NCBI RefSeq assembly: GCF_002804125.1
Contig: NZ_CP024966.1
Coordinates: 372,001 to 436,000, forward strand
DNA: 64,000 nt
Direction: 5' to 3'
DNA from: Mesoplasma entomophilum
Lineage (GTDB): Bacteria > Bacillota_I > Bacilli_A > Mycoplasmatales > Mycoplasmataceae
Shown: in pieces, positions 22,939 to 34,506 of the stretch
Position numbering within the stretch: position 1 is the first letter of the stretch
Layout of the letters: the number at the start of each line of letters is the position of its first letter
Translations under genes and position numbers: made by a program
The notes under the pieces: model-generated
The model's input: only the letters and a program-made list of their open reading frames with translations
Database searches by the model: none
What the model was told of the DNA's origin: nothing

Positions 22939-23247
22939 CTACTCTAATATCAAAGAATTAACTTTATCTGAAATATCTTTTCACGCATTTTTTTGATTGA
23001 TTAACTGTTCTCTACCAAGTGAAGTTATCTTATAACATTTTCTCATTGGCCCACTTGATGATTCTTCAAAGAAGTGTTCACAAAATCCTTTATCAACTAA
23101 TTTCTTAAATATTGCATAAGTTGTTGATTCATTAGTTTCAACAACTTCATTAAGTTTTTTATTTAATTCATAAGCGTAGAAGGTTTTTTGTGATAGAAAG
23201 TTAAGCACCAACATTTCCAATATACCTTTTTTAAGTTCTTTATCCAT
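22939..23247 (-). CDS. PadR-family transcriptional regulator
   Basis: 102 residues. The N-terminal winged helix-turn-helix follows the PadR pattern: KGILEMLVLNFLSQKTFYAY, then ESTTYAIFKKLVDKGFCE and a beta wing with GPMRKCYKITSLG. It ends soon after the wing, so it is the short PadR-s2-like form. The start lies 4 nt after the stop of the HAAS-domain membrane protein and lacks a clear Shine-Dalgarno, so translation is probably coupled. PadR regulators next to HAAS/DUF1700 membrane proteins are a common pair in Firmicutes. Here the regulator is the second gene. Confidence 0.85.
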
Positions 23248-23251
23248 AACA

Positions 23252-24388
23252 CTAAAATCTTACAATAATATTTTCAACAGGTGTATTATTAATTTTAAAG
23301 TTGTATGATATTTCGTATTTAATTGGTGTTATTGAAAGAAATTTAGCATTTCAAGGTGCTGATATATGAAATTTTAAGTATAAGGAACCATTATCATTAA
23401 CATTGTTTTTAACTCAATAACTTGATTCAGGCTTTTCTGATATCTTAAATTCACTACCTAAACTTTCTTTAAAGTTGAAATGTTTTTGAATTGATATTTG
23501 ATTTTGATTTAATTCAGAATCTTGTTTTGCTTCAAAAGTTGTTCAAGGAGATAAACCTCAATCAAAATCAAGATATACTTTTGAATCCTTAGAAAACTCA
23601 GATTCTTTATTTTCAAGGACTTTACCAATTGTTGCGTTTAAATTAAAGGTTTCAGATTCAGTTTTATTTAAATAGTTACCAGATAATACTGATCCATATA
23701 TGCTATTGTTACCAACTATTGATGTGACAGCTCCAATTCCAGCCATGCTTCCACCAATAATTATCATTACTAACATTAATCTACTTCAAATTCTTCTTTT
23801 ATTTTTTGTAGCAACAGAAGTTTTAGAAAATCATTTGTTAAATATTGCTTTAACAGTTGAATAAGAAGAACTACTTAGAAAAAAGAAGAATATTGCAACA
23901 ATTATACCAATACCCATGACCCCAATCGCTAGTGGTAATACCACCAAGAATTCATAATTTACAAATGCTAAAACTAATGCTACAGGAATAGCTACAATTA
24001 TTGCAACAAAAGTTAGAAATAATACAAGTGATAATAAAATAGCTGTTATTGAATATATAAATCCAAAGAATTTTAAACAAAAATTATTAAAATTTTTAAT
24101 TCATGAAGAAGTAACTTCAGATTTGCTATTAACTATTTTTATTTTGGTAACATCTGATTTTGTATTTTTAATAACTCCAAATTCTTCATAAAGTTCTTTA
24201 GCTATTTCATTAATAGGTCTTAAACTTAAAAGAATTTCATTTACTGTTTTACCTTCAGAAAGTTCTTCGCTTCATAAATCTTTATAGTTTTCAATTATAT
24301 CTTTGCGATCTGAAGTTTTTAATCCAGAAAGTTTTTTTGATAAAAGATTAAGTCATTTATCCATTTGCTTAGTTGTTTTTTTATTCAT
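23252..24388 (-). CDS. HAAS/DUF1700-like membrane protein
   Basis: 378 residues with an AAAGGA site. The N-terminal 65 residues fit the HAAS (DUF1700) helical domain: repeated Leu/Lys helices, DRKDIIENYKDLWSEELSEG and ELYEEFG. Two closely spaced hydrophobic segments (about 105-175) and one more (about 200-225) cross the membrane. The remaining 150 residues are beta-rich, probably outside, and lack a lipobox. Genes of this type sit with PadR regulators and are thought to take part in envelope-stress sensing. That role is inferred here from the neighbour. Confidence 0.7.
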
Positions 24389-24527
24389 ATTTTTATTTTC
24401 CTTTTGCTTTCAAGGATAATCGTATACTAACTACTCTATATTATCAAGTATTACAAATTAAAAAAATAAAAACTATTTGCAAATTAGAAAGAACGAGAAT
24501 TCTTTATTAATTTCATTAATAAGTTTT

Positions 24528-25082
24528 TTATATATCAAATTTAATTTTTACTTGATCAACTAAATCTATTTCATTACCTGCCATATTTATTTCATTTTTA
24601 AAATTAGATTGATAGTTTTTAGTTAAGTTATTGTATAAAAAATTGATGTTCATTTGATTTTCAAAAATATTGTCTAAAATGATTGGTTTAAAGTGAGAGA
24701 TCTGATTTCTTAATTCACGTATACCATCAAATTCATTTCTAGGTATTAAAGGTCTATCACCATATTTGGTTTGTATTTTATTAATATGTTTATAATATAA
24801 GTTTTGCGCTTCACTCATATTAACATTTTCTTTTAAAAAGAATTCAACATCTTTAATTTCGCAATTCATTAATACTGCTCTAATGTATTCTTCAAAAAAA
24901 CAAATATAGCGATAAAGAATATATTTAAGTCTTAGATCATATTGAATAACAGCTGCTATTTTAGAATATTCATCAGTGTTTAAGTATTTAGCAATATATT
25001 GATGATATTCAATACCTTTAAGTTCTTTATATTTATTATATGAATCTATTTCATTTTGATTTTTAAATTTTATTTCGATCAT
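24528..25082 (-). CDS. Abi-like HEPN protein
   Basis: 184 residues with a GGAGA ribosome site 5 nt before the ATG. Helix-rich, with YRYICFFEEYIRAVLMNCE as in Abi_2-type proteins, then GIRELRNQISHFKPI, where RNQISH (R125-H130) is the HEPN RX4H catalytic motif. It is shorter than AbiD/AbiF (about 300) but the order of elements is the same. Abi-family HEPN proteins are RNases, or presumed RNases, of phage-exclusion systems. No antitoxin-like partner (MNT or similar) lies next to it. It stands alone between the HAAS gene and recD2. Confidence 0.75.
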   Translation of the reverse strand: MIEIKFKNQNEIDSYNKYKELKGIEYHQYIAKYLNTDEYSKIAAVIQYDLRLKYILYRYICFFEEYIRAVLMNCEIKDVEFFLKENVNMSEAQNLYYKHINKIQTKYGDRPLIPRNEFDGIRELRNQISHFKPIILDNIFENQMNINFLYNNLTKNYQSNFKNEINMAGNEIDLVDQVKIKFDI

Positions 25083-25194
25083 AGTTTCTCCGATAACATA
25101 ATTATCACATATATAATTAAAATTTATTTAAAAAATAATTTGTTAGTTTTAATAAACTTTTGTTATAAAATATATAAATATAAAAGGTGAGAAG

Positions 25195-27426
25195 ATGAAC
25201 GAAATATTAACTTTTAGAGGGTATGTTGTTAAATATGGTTTTTCAAATGATGCTGGGTGAGGAACTGGTACATTTGCAAGTGAAGATAATTTAAAACAGC
25301 ATATGAGCATTAAAGGCTCAATAACTAGTATGGATAAAAAAACTTTATATGAAATAACTGGTTATTTTGAAGAACATCCACGTTATGGTAAAAGTTTCAA
25401 CGTTCAAACTTATCGAAAAGCACCTATTCATTCAACTAAAGAACAAGTTAAATTTTTAGCAGGTCCAGCATTTCCTGGAGTAGGAGATAAAACAGCTGAA
25501 ATCATAATAAATCATTTAGGTGATAAAGCTATTACTAAGTTAGTAAAAGATATTAATTTATTAAATGAAATACCTGGTTTAAATCCAATTTATATTCCAA
25601 TTATTAAAAAAGGTATTGAAGAAAACATTAGACAAGAAGGGCAAGAAAGATTAAGATACATCTTTTTTGAAAACAATCTTAAAACTTCAATTCTTGATTG
25701 AATGGATAATCACTTTGATCAAGATAATGATATTATTGAAAATATTTTTTCAAATTCATTTTTATCATTTGCAAAAGACAAAGAAATAGCTTCATTTGAT
25801 GAACTTGATAAAGTTGCTGTTCATTTTGGTTTAGAATTACATTCACCAGAAAGAATTGCATATTGAGCATGAAAGTTAGCGGATGACTTTTTGTTTTCAT
25901 CTGGAGATAGTTATACAAATAAGGATTACTTATCAAGAAGTTTAATGCGTAAGTTAAAAATACAAGATACAGAACTTTTATTTGAAGGTATTTTATACGC
26001 TAAAGAAAAAGGTATTTTAAAATTAACTAAAAATCGTATCTACACAGAAGAATCATGAAGAGAAGAACAAATTATCGCAGATAACATAATTAAGCTTAAT
26101 ATACCCACTAAAAACGTGAATAAAGAGGGTATATCATGAGAAATAGATCAAATAGAACAAGAAATTGCTTATGAGAATAAAATTAAAGATTTTAAGTTTG
26201 ATGAAAAACAAAGAGAAGCCTTAGAGTTATTTGCTAATAATAAACTTTCAATTATTACTGGAGGACCAGGGACAGGTAAAACAACTTTAATTAAAGGAAT
26301 AGTTAAGTTATTTAATCGTATGAGTGGAACTGAAGATTATGCAATAGCCACTCCAACTGGAAGAGCAGCAGCAAGAATCAGAGAAACATACAAAAAATCA
26401 TATGCTACAACTATTCATAAATTACTAGAAGCTAAAGAATTAAATAAATTTCAAATTACACAAAACAATCCTTTAAATCAAAAATTAGTAATTTTGGATG
26501 AATGTTCAATGATTGATAATAAGTTATTTGCAAGTTTCATTCAATCATGTGATCGTGTTTGAAAAGTTGTATTAGTAGGAGATGCTAATCAATTGCCAAG
26601 TGTAGGTTATGGAAATACTTTTGCTGATTTATTGGAATTAGATTTTTTAAAAACAATTAAACTAGATACAGTGCATAGACAAAAAAATGGAAATGGGATA
26701 GTTGATTTAGCATATAAAGTTTTAAATGAGACATTAGAAATAAGCGATTTAGAATCTATGAGCAATGTTGAAATTAATTTTGATTACAATAATCAAAATA
26801 CAATGAATAAAGTAACTGAGTTGGTAGGTCAACATTGAGATGAATTAGAAAAAAAAGCTAACCACTTACAAGTGATATGTCCAATGTATGGTGGTAGTTT
26901 AGGAATTGATGAAATTAATGCTCAAATTCAAAATGAATTTAACGAGAATGTTAAAGATAAAAAGAAAGTATATGATCGAGGAGATTATCGATTTGTAGTT
27001 GATGATAAAATTATGTTCTTGAAAAATGATACTGATTTAGATTTAGCTAACGGTGATGTTGGAAAGATTATTAAAATAAACTATAACGCAATTGGTAAGT
27101 TAAAAGATGTTTTAACAGAATTTAATGATAAAGAAATATTATTACAACCTAAAAACTTTAGTGATGTAAAATTATCTTATGCAACTAGTGTGCATAAGAC
27201 TCAAGGTAGTGAATATAATAATGTTTTATTAGTCATTGATAATCCTAAATATAATTCGGGTTTTATTAATAAAACATTGATATATACTGCTGTAACAAGA
27301 GCCAAAGATAAAATTGTAATTTTAGGTGATAGTGATTTATTCTTTAATGCAATTAAAATAACTCCACCAAGAAGAAATACAACTTTAATTGAAGCAATTT
27401 TAGAAAAGAGAGAAATAAATGGGTAA
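25195..27426 (+). CDS. recD2: RecD2-type ATP-dependent DNA helicase
   Basis: 743 residues with a GGTGAGAAG site. N-terminal beta domain and helix-hairpin-helix region (FPGVGDKTAEIIINHLG) are followed by the SF1B helicase core: GGPGTGKT (356-363), LDECSMID, VGDANQLPSVGYG, and a C-terminal YATSVHKTQGSE and YTAVTRAKDK. This is the RecD2 (YrrC) layout without RecB or RecC, a 5'-3' helicase in DNA repair and replication. The stop overlaps the next gene by 8 bp, so the two form an operon. Confidence 0.93.
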
Positions 27427-28054
27427 AAAACAAACATACTTAAAATACTTAGCAACAACTTCAGGATTATTTTTCTTAAGCACGTTGCTTGTTAAATATT
27501 TTGATTTTAAAAAAGGCGTTTTTAATGGAAACACAACAGGTTTATTAGTAACTGAAATAATACTATTTTTAATTGGTGGCTTATTATTAGGTTTTTATTG
27601 ATTTGTTAAATTCTATGATCTGAAAAAAGAAAAAGAATACGTAATGAACAAAAAAGAAAAAATTTACTTTATGAGTGCTTTAGGGCTTTATACATTAAGT
27701 TTTTTATTAACTATGATATTTATTATAGTTGCTCATAGCATGGCAGAAATAACTGTACTATTTTTTGTAATGTTAGTTTTTATTTTATTAGGTTTAATAG
27801 TTGGTTCGGTATTTGAAATGATTAGTCGTTTAGGATATCAAAGTCATATGGCTAGAAAAGAATATGAAGAATCACAAATCCTTAAAAAAGAACGCATCAA
27901 AAAAATGATTTCAGAAGATAACACTATTACTGAGGATGAAGCAAAAATGATAGTTAATACTAATAAGAAAAGAACAAAAGAAGCAGAACAATTATTAAAA
28001 GCAGATATTGTTAAAAAGAAAAAAGAAAAAGACACTAATCCTTTTAAAGATTAA
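27419..28054 (+). CDS. Four-helix membrane protein with charged tail
   Basis: 211 residues. The ATG overlaps the last codons of recD2. Two hydrophobic segments lie in each of two blocks (about 12-30, 42-62, 85-108, 112-140), then a 70-residue Lys/Glu-rich cytoplasmic tail, likely helical. I recognise no family. TGA as Trp is needed at residue 61. A terminator overlaps the last codons. Confidence 0.75.
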
Positions 28055-28064
28055 TGTCTTTTTT
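28029..28064 (+). terminator. Terminator after recD2 operon
   Basis: AAGACACTAATC pairs with GATTAATGTCTT (one mismatch), followed by a long T-run. It overlaps the end of the membrane-protein gene and faces the convergent MOLPALP gene. Confidence 0.75.
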
Positions 28065-28073
28065 TTATTGTGC

Positions 28074-30092
28074 TTATTTCATACTAATTGCTGTTATTGA
28101 ATATTTATTTTTTACTACATCAATTTTAATAGTTATAGTTTTATTATTAATTATATATTCAAATGTATTATGATCTATTTGTTTTTCACTACTTACCTCA
28201 ACTGAATTAAATTTTGCTTGCATATCTTCTTTTAATTTTGCTTGCATGTCTTTAAATTCTTCAGTTTTTACATTAAGTGCATTAAACAATCCATTGCTTC
28301 CTTTTGTATCATTTAAAATTCTATTTAAATAATCAAAAAATGAACCTGATTTAATGAATACGTCTTCATCATTTTTTGAAGGTCTTATATAACCTAGTTT
28401 AGTTAGCAATTCTTTTGGATTTTCTTGAGCAACCTTAATAACACCTTGTAATTGATTAATTAAATCAGATAAATTTTTAAAATCTAACTTCAATGAATCA
28501 TTATTTTCTGTTGTTGTCAAATATGTTAAACGGTTTAGTAGTGTTCTTATTGTGTAATCTCCGCTTATAGGAAATCCTAATATATTAACTTTTTTGCCTG
28601 GATTTAGTTGTTTATCCATAAAAGGATTTAAAAAACTTTCTCAAGTAACATCTCACGGATTTAATAAGACACCTTTGTTCATTAAATCAATAATTAAATT
28701 TGCTGTTTTTTCATTAATCGTTCCTACAGCTACTGCAGCTTTTAAAGCTGTTATAATTAAAGGTTTAATTACTTTTTCACTAAGTTTACCAACAATATTG
28801 TTATTTGAACTTACTAATCCTAAACCACCAACTAGCATACTACCAATTGGTTTTTCTGAAGTAGATGTTCCGTTTAAAATGGCTTTAAATACTCCACTTA
28901 GTCCAACATCATCATAAACTTTATTAGTAAAGTTTGAAATAAATCCATCTATATCTGGAATAGGTAATGAACCAGCTACTTGTTTATAGTTTTTTTGCCC
29001 TCTAAATAAAAATTGTAGTAAGTTTTGTAATTCTTTACCACTTTTATCGTTAAAAGCTTTGTCTAAATATTTAATAAAATTTTTAATATCTAATTCATTA
29101 TTTACTTTTTCATATTTAGTATTTCTAATTTTTTGTAATTCATCTCATGATAATTCTTTAATTGTACCTTGTGTATTTTCAATAACTGTAAGTCTTTGTG
29201 CAGCAAAATTATTTAGATAAATAACCATAACTCTTGCAAAGTTTATTACTCCAGATAAAGCATCCCAGTTATCTACTATGTTTAAATTTATATTAGATTG
29301 TTTTGGTAGGTCTTGCATAGCAAGAACAACTCCGTTTAAAGCAGATGCTCTTCATTTATTTGCCTCATCAGATGACGAATTCTTGTATCTTTGATCTTTA
29401 CCTGCAAAAATATTTAAAGCATTTCCAAAATCTACAATAGCTGAATTTAAAACTTCTTCCATTGTATAATTTTTGTATTTATCTTTTGGAGGATTTAAAG
29501 CTTCGGCTAGTTTTTTAATATTAGCATCTGGTAATAAAGCAGCAGCATAATCTAAAATTCCCTGATCTGAAATTATTTGAGGCATTACATTAATACCTAA
29601 ATCTACCAAATATAAAACCAATTCAATAATTTGACCATTATTTATAAATGAAATTAATGTCGGATAAATACCTGATAAGTTCATTAATAAATTTGGATTT
29701 TTAGGAGCTTGACCTGCTACTATTTTTATTTCACTTTTATCTTTTAATTTACTATTTATAATTTGATCACCAAAATAAACTGACTGAATATCTGAAATAC
29801 GTGATGTATTATCAATTCCATTTTTTCCAGAAGCTTCAGCTGACTTATCTAATTCCTTAATTCATTTATTTTTAATCATATTTTCATAAACAAAATTAAA
29901 ATCATAATTTATTGTTTTGTCAGAATTTAGATAATAAGCTTTTGAAACTTGTTTTAATAAAATATTTATATCTTGTGAATCATAAACAGCAGGTTTTTTT
30001 GCTTTAGGTTGTATTTGACTACAAGCAATAAGAGAAGCTGAAGCTGAAGCTGTTAAAGTTATTGCAGCTAATAAAGAAATTAATTTTCTCAT
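28074..30092 (-). CDS. MOLPALP-type mollicute lipoprotein
   Basis: 672 residues. The leader begins MRKLISLLAA and has Cys24 as lipobox Cys. The mature part is mostly helical with many Leu, Asn and Ile residues (ISFINNGQIIELVLYLVDLG; DLINQLQGVIKVAQENPKEL) and ends in a small beta segment. The layout fits the mollicute paralogous lipoprotein (MOLPALP) family of unknown function. Its ATG lies inside the end of the GDSL lipoprotein gene (13-bp overlap), so translation is coupled. It is the last gene of the operon. Confidence 0.75.
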
Positions 30093-31387
30093 TTTTTACT
30101 CAACTCCTTTGCATAACCTAAAAGAATATCAGAAACTAATCTATGAACTTCTTTAGTTGGGTGAACAAAATCAGTAAAGAAATAATTTTTCATTGCTTTA
30201 TCACGATCTGAGATTGTAGTATGATTTCTGGTTGCTGAAATTGTTATATCTAAAGTATTTTTAGCACCAAATACAATGTCACCTTTAAATTCATTAATGA
30301 CTCCACTAATGTTTTGTAACAAATCAACATTAGGATTAGTATTAAATTTTACTTTTTCATTATTTAAATTAACCTCAATTGATTGACCATTACTATATGC
30401 TTCATTAATAATCGCTTCTGAACCATCTAGTGCAACTAAATCTTTAAATTGTTTCTCAAGTTCATCAGTTTTTTTGAATAAATCATATAGTTGAATTGAA
30501 TCTGGATAATAAAGTTCAACTTCATTTAAAACATTCATTATTTTTGAATAGTATTCATCACAAATATTAATTATAAAATTAGCCTTTTTTTGTGCTTCAA
30601 GATTTTCAGGTTTTTTTGCATCTTCAAAAACATGACGATATCTAGGAGGAAAATCCATTCTTGGAGGAGTCATAAAAATAATGTTTTTAATTCCGTTGTT
30701 TAAAAGATTAAACAATGCTGTTCTAACTCTATCAACGCTATCTTTCATGAATTCTGTTTGTTTTGCTTCATTTCCATAAAATCCAATTAATGAAAATAAA
30801 TCATTTCCTCCAATTTCAAAGAACACTAAATCATTATTATTAATTTTGTGTTGAGATATTAATGCTTCTGTTTGTCTATCAATTGTAGCATCATTTAATA
30901 ATATTCCTGTAGGTAAATCAAGCTTGGCTGCAGTAGCTCCTCCAACTGAATAATTTTTACCATAATTACTTTCTTCCTTTTTAGATAAAAAGTTACTTGG
31001 TTTCATTTCACCAAAACCTAGTTTTTCTGAAAGAATAGTTCCAGCTGTCATACCATTACTAAATGCAGAATAGTGAGTATTATTTTTTTCATACCCATAG
31101 GCACCAGATAATCTCACATTAAGATCAACCAATGAATTTGCAAACTTAGTTTTAATTAAATTTGAAATTCCATCAGTATCACTTAAACTATCACCAACAA
31201 TATAAAAATTAGTAAATCCATATTTACCTGGTTGACTATCATCAATAGCTTTTGATTTATCAATGCCTTTTCCAATTAATAATGGATTATTACGCATTGA
31301 TTCTTCAGTTTCACCACAACTAACTACACTAGTTACAACAGGTGTAATTAGTGCAGTAGCTGCCAAAATCGCTAATAATTTTTTCAT
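30080..31387 (-). CDS. GDSL/SGNH-hydrolase lipoprotein
   Basis: 435 residues. I chose the ATG at 31387 because AGGTG lies upstream and it begins the standard leader (Cys24); a GTG three codons earlier is less likely. Block I is FYIVGDSLSDTDG (S67 nucleophile), block III FFEIGGNDLF and block V DFVHPTKEVH (Asp and His of the triad). GDSL enzymes are esterases or lipases, so a secreted lipid or glycolipid esterase is likely. The codon that would be the stop in an ATGA overlap is TGA, read here as Trp. The protein therefore ends WEN at TAA 30080, overlapping the MOLPALP gene by 13 bp. Confidence 0.85.
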
Positions 31388-31388
31388 A

Positions 31389-32309
31389 CTATTCACCTGC
31401 GCCTTCTTGAGCTTCAGTCTTTTCTCATTTTTTATATTTTCATATTCCTATACCTAAACCTGTAGGAGTTATTATAATAGCTGACAACATAATAATAAAA
31501 GTTGCCTGTGCCATTGTTATTCCTCTTGTAAAGTTAGGATGATATAAATCATCAATAGTTACATAGTCCGCAACATCATCGGCTTTAAGATTTTTGTTTA
31601 CAAAAGGATTTTGTAAAGTCTGAATACTAATTGCGTATTTAATTGAATCAATTTGTTCATTTAAAAATCATACTTTATTATTTACCAATTTTGTTCCTGG
31701 TGATTGTTTAACTTTCATTCCTGTTAAACCAGGTCCAGTACTCTGTATTAATTCTTCGTAGTCATCTTGATTTCAAACAGATTGTTGCTTAATTGCATTT
31801 TGCTTTAAATCACTTGAAAACATTTCTTTAATTCCATTTTTATGGAAAATTCATTGTGTCCCAGTATTAACATAACCATATGATTGGAATTCTTTTGCAA
31901 TTGCTTGGTCAAATTTAATCATGTCCATAGCTATGTCATAAAAATCAATTTCTTGCTTTTGATCAATAACAGGTTGTCATTTCTTAGTAAATCATTGATT
32001 TGTAAAATCAGTATATAAGGGTGTAAATTTTTCTTTTTCTGCTATGTTATAAGAATCAATTGTTGATATTGCGTCAGCTAAATATGAGCTTTTAATTACA
32101 TTATCCATGATTGGTTCGTATAATGGACTTTTAGGATCTAAAACATATTTATCTTTAGGCATTATGACCTGTAATTGTTTTTTAACTGAATTAATAAATC
32201 TAATTGATTCAATTCCCACTCCAGGTACTGTTGAAGCAACTGCTGCAATTCCATATAAAGAAGACAACACAATAAGTGTTATTCCTTGTTTTTTAAGTCC
32301 AAACTTCAT
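31389..32309 (-). CDS. Membrane protein with one N- and one C-terminal helix
   Basis: 306 residues with TAGGAG before the ATG. A hydrophobic segment near the N-terminus (about 9-30) and another near the C-terminus (about 266-290) bracket a soluble, probably extracellular, domain of about 230 residues. The C-terminus ends with the basic/acidic tail WKYKKWEKTEAQEGAGE. I recognise no family. Its stop lies 1 nt before the start of the GDSL lipoprotein gene (TAGTATG), so the three genes of this operon probably work at the same surface. Confidence 0.75.
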
Positions 32310-32367
32310 AAAATTTCTCCTAATCCTGATTAGTTACTTCATTTTTTATATTAATTATTATTATACA

Positions 32368-33480
32368 TTAAATAATTATGTTTTCAAAACTTTGCTGTTT
32401 TACCAATTTGTCTTTTTCTAGTAAATTTGTTACCCCAATACCAATTAATGATATAGATTCACCTTCATAAATATCATCTAAAACTGTTTTTACTGTTGAA
32501 TAAATTTTTTCTAAACTATCAGTATATTCTATAAAAGTTTCACTATATGATTTTCGTTTCTTATGCTCTTTTTTATCAAAATTTATTTCTTGATTATAAA
32601 ACTTTATTAATAGTGAAACAGTTTTAGCAAGTAGGTTATTTTTTTGCATTCTAATGACTACTTTTTCAGCTAAACTAAATAAAACTTCTTCAATTTCTTC
32701 AATAGACATATTTCTTTTTTCAAAAGTCTTTTCTTTTGAAATTGATTTCATCGATGTATCTCAATAAGCTATTTCGTTATTTTTTATTCCGTTAAGTTTT
32801 TGAAACATTTTTTGTCCAACTAATCCAAAAGTATTTTCAATAATTTTTTCATCAAGTTTAATAAAGTCATTTACAGTTTCTACATTTAATTTTTCCATTT
32901 TTTCTAATGATGAAACTCCAACTCCAATAACATCTTTTATTGGTTTATTTCAAATTAGAGTTTTGTAATTTTCTTTAGTTATAATAGTAATTCCATTTGG
33001 CTTTTTCATATCACTACCCATTTTTGCAAATAATCTAGTAAAACTAACACCAATACTACATGTTAAACCTGTTTCTTGATAAACTGCAGTTTGAATAGCC
33101 AAACTAAGATTTTTAACATTACCATATTTTTTTCAAATATTAGTAGCATCAATAAAACATTCATCTATTCCTAGTATTTCGACTTTATAAGTAAATTGTT
33201 CTTTAATTAAGTTAAAAATTCTTTCACTATATTCTTCATATAAATCTCTATTGCCTTCTTTGATAATTAATTCTCCATAAGCTAATTTTTTTGCTTCAAA
33301 AATAGGCGTTCCTGCTTTTATTCCGTATTTTCTAGCATCATATGAAGCAGCAACAATAATGCTTTTATCGTTATTACGTGCAACAACAACTGGTTTATTT
33401 TTTAATGTTTTATCATGAGCTTGTTCACAACTTGCAAAAAAAGCATCCATATCAAGATGCAAAATAACTTTTTGATTCAT
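32368..33480 (-). CDS. dinB: DNA polymerase IV (Y family)
   Basis: 370 residues, normal for DinB. The start is fixed by GGGAGG 8 nt upstream. The palm has HLDMDAFFASCEQ (catalytic Asp), AASYDARKYGI and LGIDECFID (the paired acidic residues). The thumb shows IKDVIGVGVSSLEKM, and a little-finger domain follows. It bypasses DNA lesions in replication. It lies 16 nt after tlyA, at the end of a repair-rich operon. Confidence 0.93.
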
Positions 33481-33496
33481 GTGGATGCCTCCCTTT

Positions 33497-34300
33497 TTAA
33501 GTTAAATATTTTCAAGATTGATTAACAACCTTATTCAATTCTTCTTCTTTTCAATTTTTTTGATTTTCTGTTTTAGTTAAATAAGCTAAATACTCAATAT
33601 TTTGCTTTTTATTACCAACAATTGGTGAATAAGTTAATCTATCAACTGAAAAACCGTTTTGCTTAGCATAAAATATAAAATTTTTAATAACTTGCAGATG
33701 AGTTGATTTTAAATTTACTTTTCCATTTTTAGCTAATTCACTTCCTGCCTCAAATTCAGGTTTTAATAATACAACACCATATGTTTGTTCCTTAATTAAA
33801 CTATTTAAGGCCGGTAAAATTTTGTCTAGTGAAATAAAACTTACATCACAACAAAAAAAATCAATTGTTTGATTGAAATCTTCTTGTTTTGCATATCTAA
33901 AATTATATTTTTGCATGTCTTTTACTAAAGGATTATTTTTTAAAGAAGAATCTAATTGATCAGTTCCTACATCAACTGCATATACTAAACTTGCCTTGTT
34001 TTCTAAACAAACTTCTGTAAAACCACCAGTTGAAGCTCCGATGTCTAAACATATTTTATTGTTTAAGTCTATTTTTCAATCTTTAATTGCTTTTTCAAGC
34101 TTTAAACCAGCTCTTGAAACAAAAGTGCTTTGTTTCAATTTTATTTCAATTAAGTCTGTTTCGTTTACCATAAAACCAGCTTTTGTTACTAAAGTATTAT
34201 TTACATATACTTCTTTTCTATTAACGATTCGTTCTTTTGCCTTGCTTCTTGTAGAAACTAATTCTTTTTCTACAAGAACTTCATCTAAACGTTTTTTCAT
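33497..34300 (-). CDS. tlyA: TlyA-family rRNA 2'-O-methyltransferase
   Basis: 267 residues. The N-terminal S4 RNA-binding domain ([20 protein letters not shown]) is followed by an RrmJ-like SAM-binding fold with CLDIGASTGGFTEV and the DFFCCDVSFISLD strand. The family methylates ribose in 16S and 23S rRNA. The start codon overlaps the xseB stop (TAATG). It is linked to xseA/xseB and nusB as in many Firmicutes. Confidence 0.92.
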
Positions 34301-34506
34301 TAATTAAATTCTTCGATTTTATTTTCTTCTAAAACTTTGTTAATAGTACCCTTGTATTCAGTTAGTTTTTCTTTTGCTAATTGAATTCTTTTAATGTTTT
34401 CTTCAAATATTTTCATTGCTTGTTCCATTGAAATTTCACTTGATGATAACTTTAATGTTTCTTCTTTTAATTCAGTTATTAACTGATCATATGTTTTATT
34501 TTCCAT
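34300..34506 (-). CDS. xseB: Exodeoxyribonuclease VII small subunit
   Basis: 68 residues, all helical, matching XseB in length and pattern ([19 protein letters not shown], then [13 protein letters not shown]). It forms exonuclease VII with XseA. The start overlaps the xseA end by 11 bp and the stop overlaps the tlyA start. Confidence 0.9.
   Translation of the reverse strand: MENKTYDQLITELKEETLKLSSSEISMEQAMKIFEENIKRIQLAKEKLTEYKGTINKVLEENKIEEFN

Noticed and set aside
32800-32825. Another GAAACATTT-like operator
   Set aside because: It lies within dinB, is not palindromic beyond a few bases and precedes no gene start.
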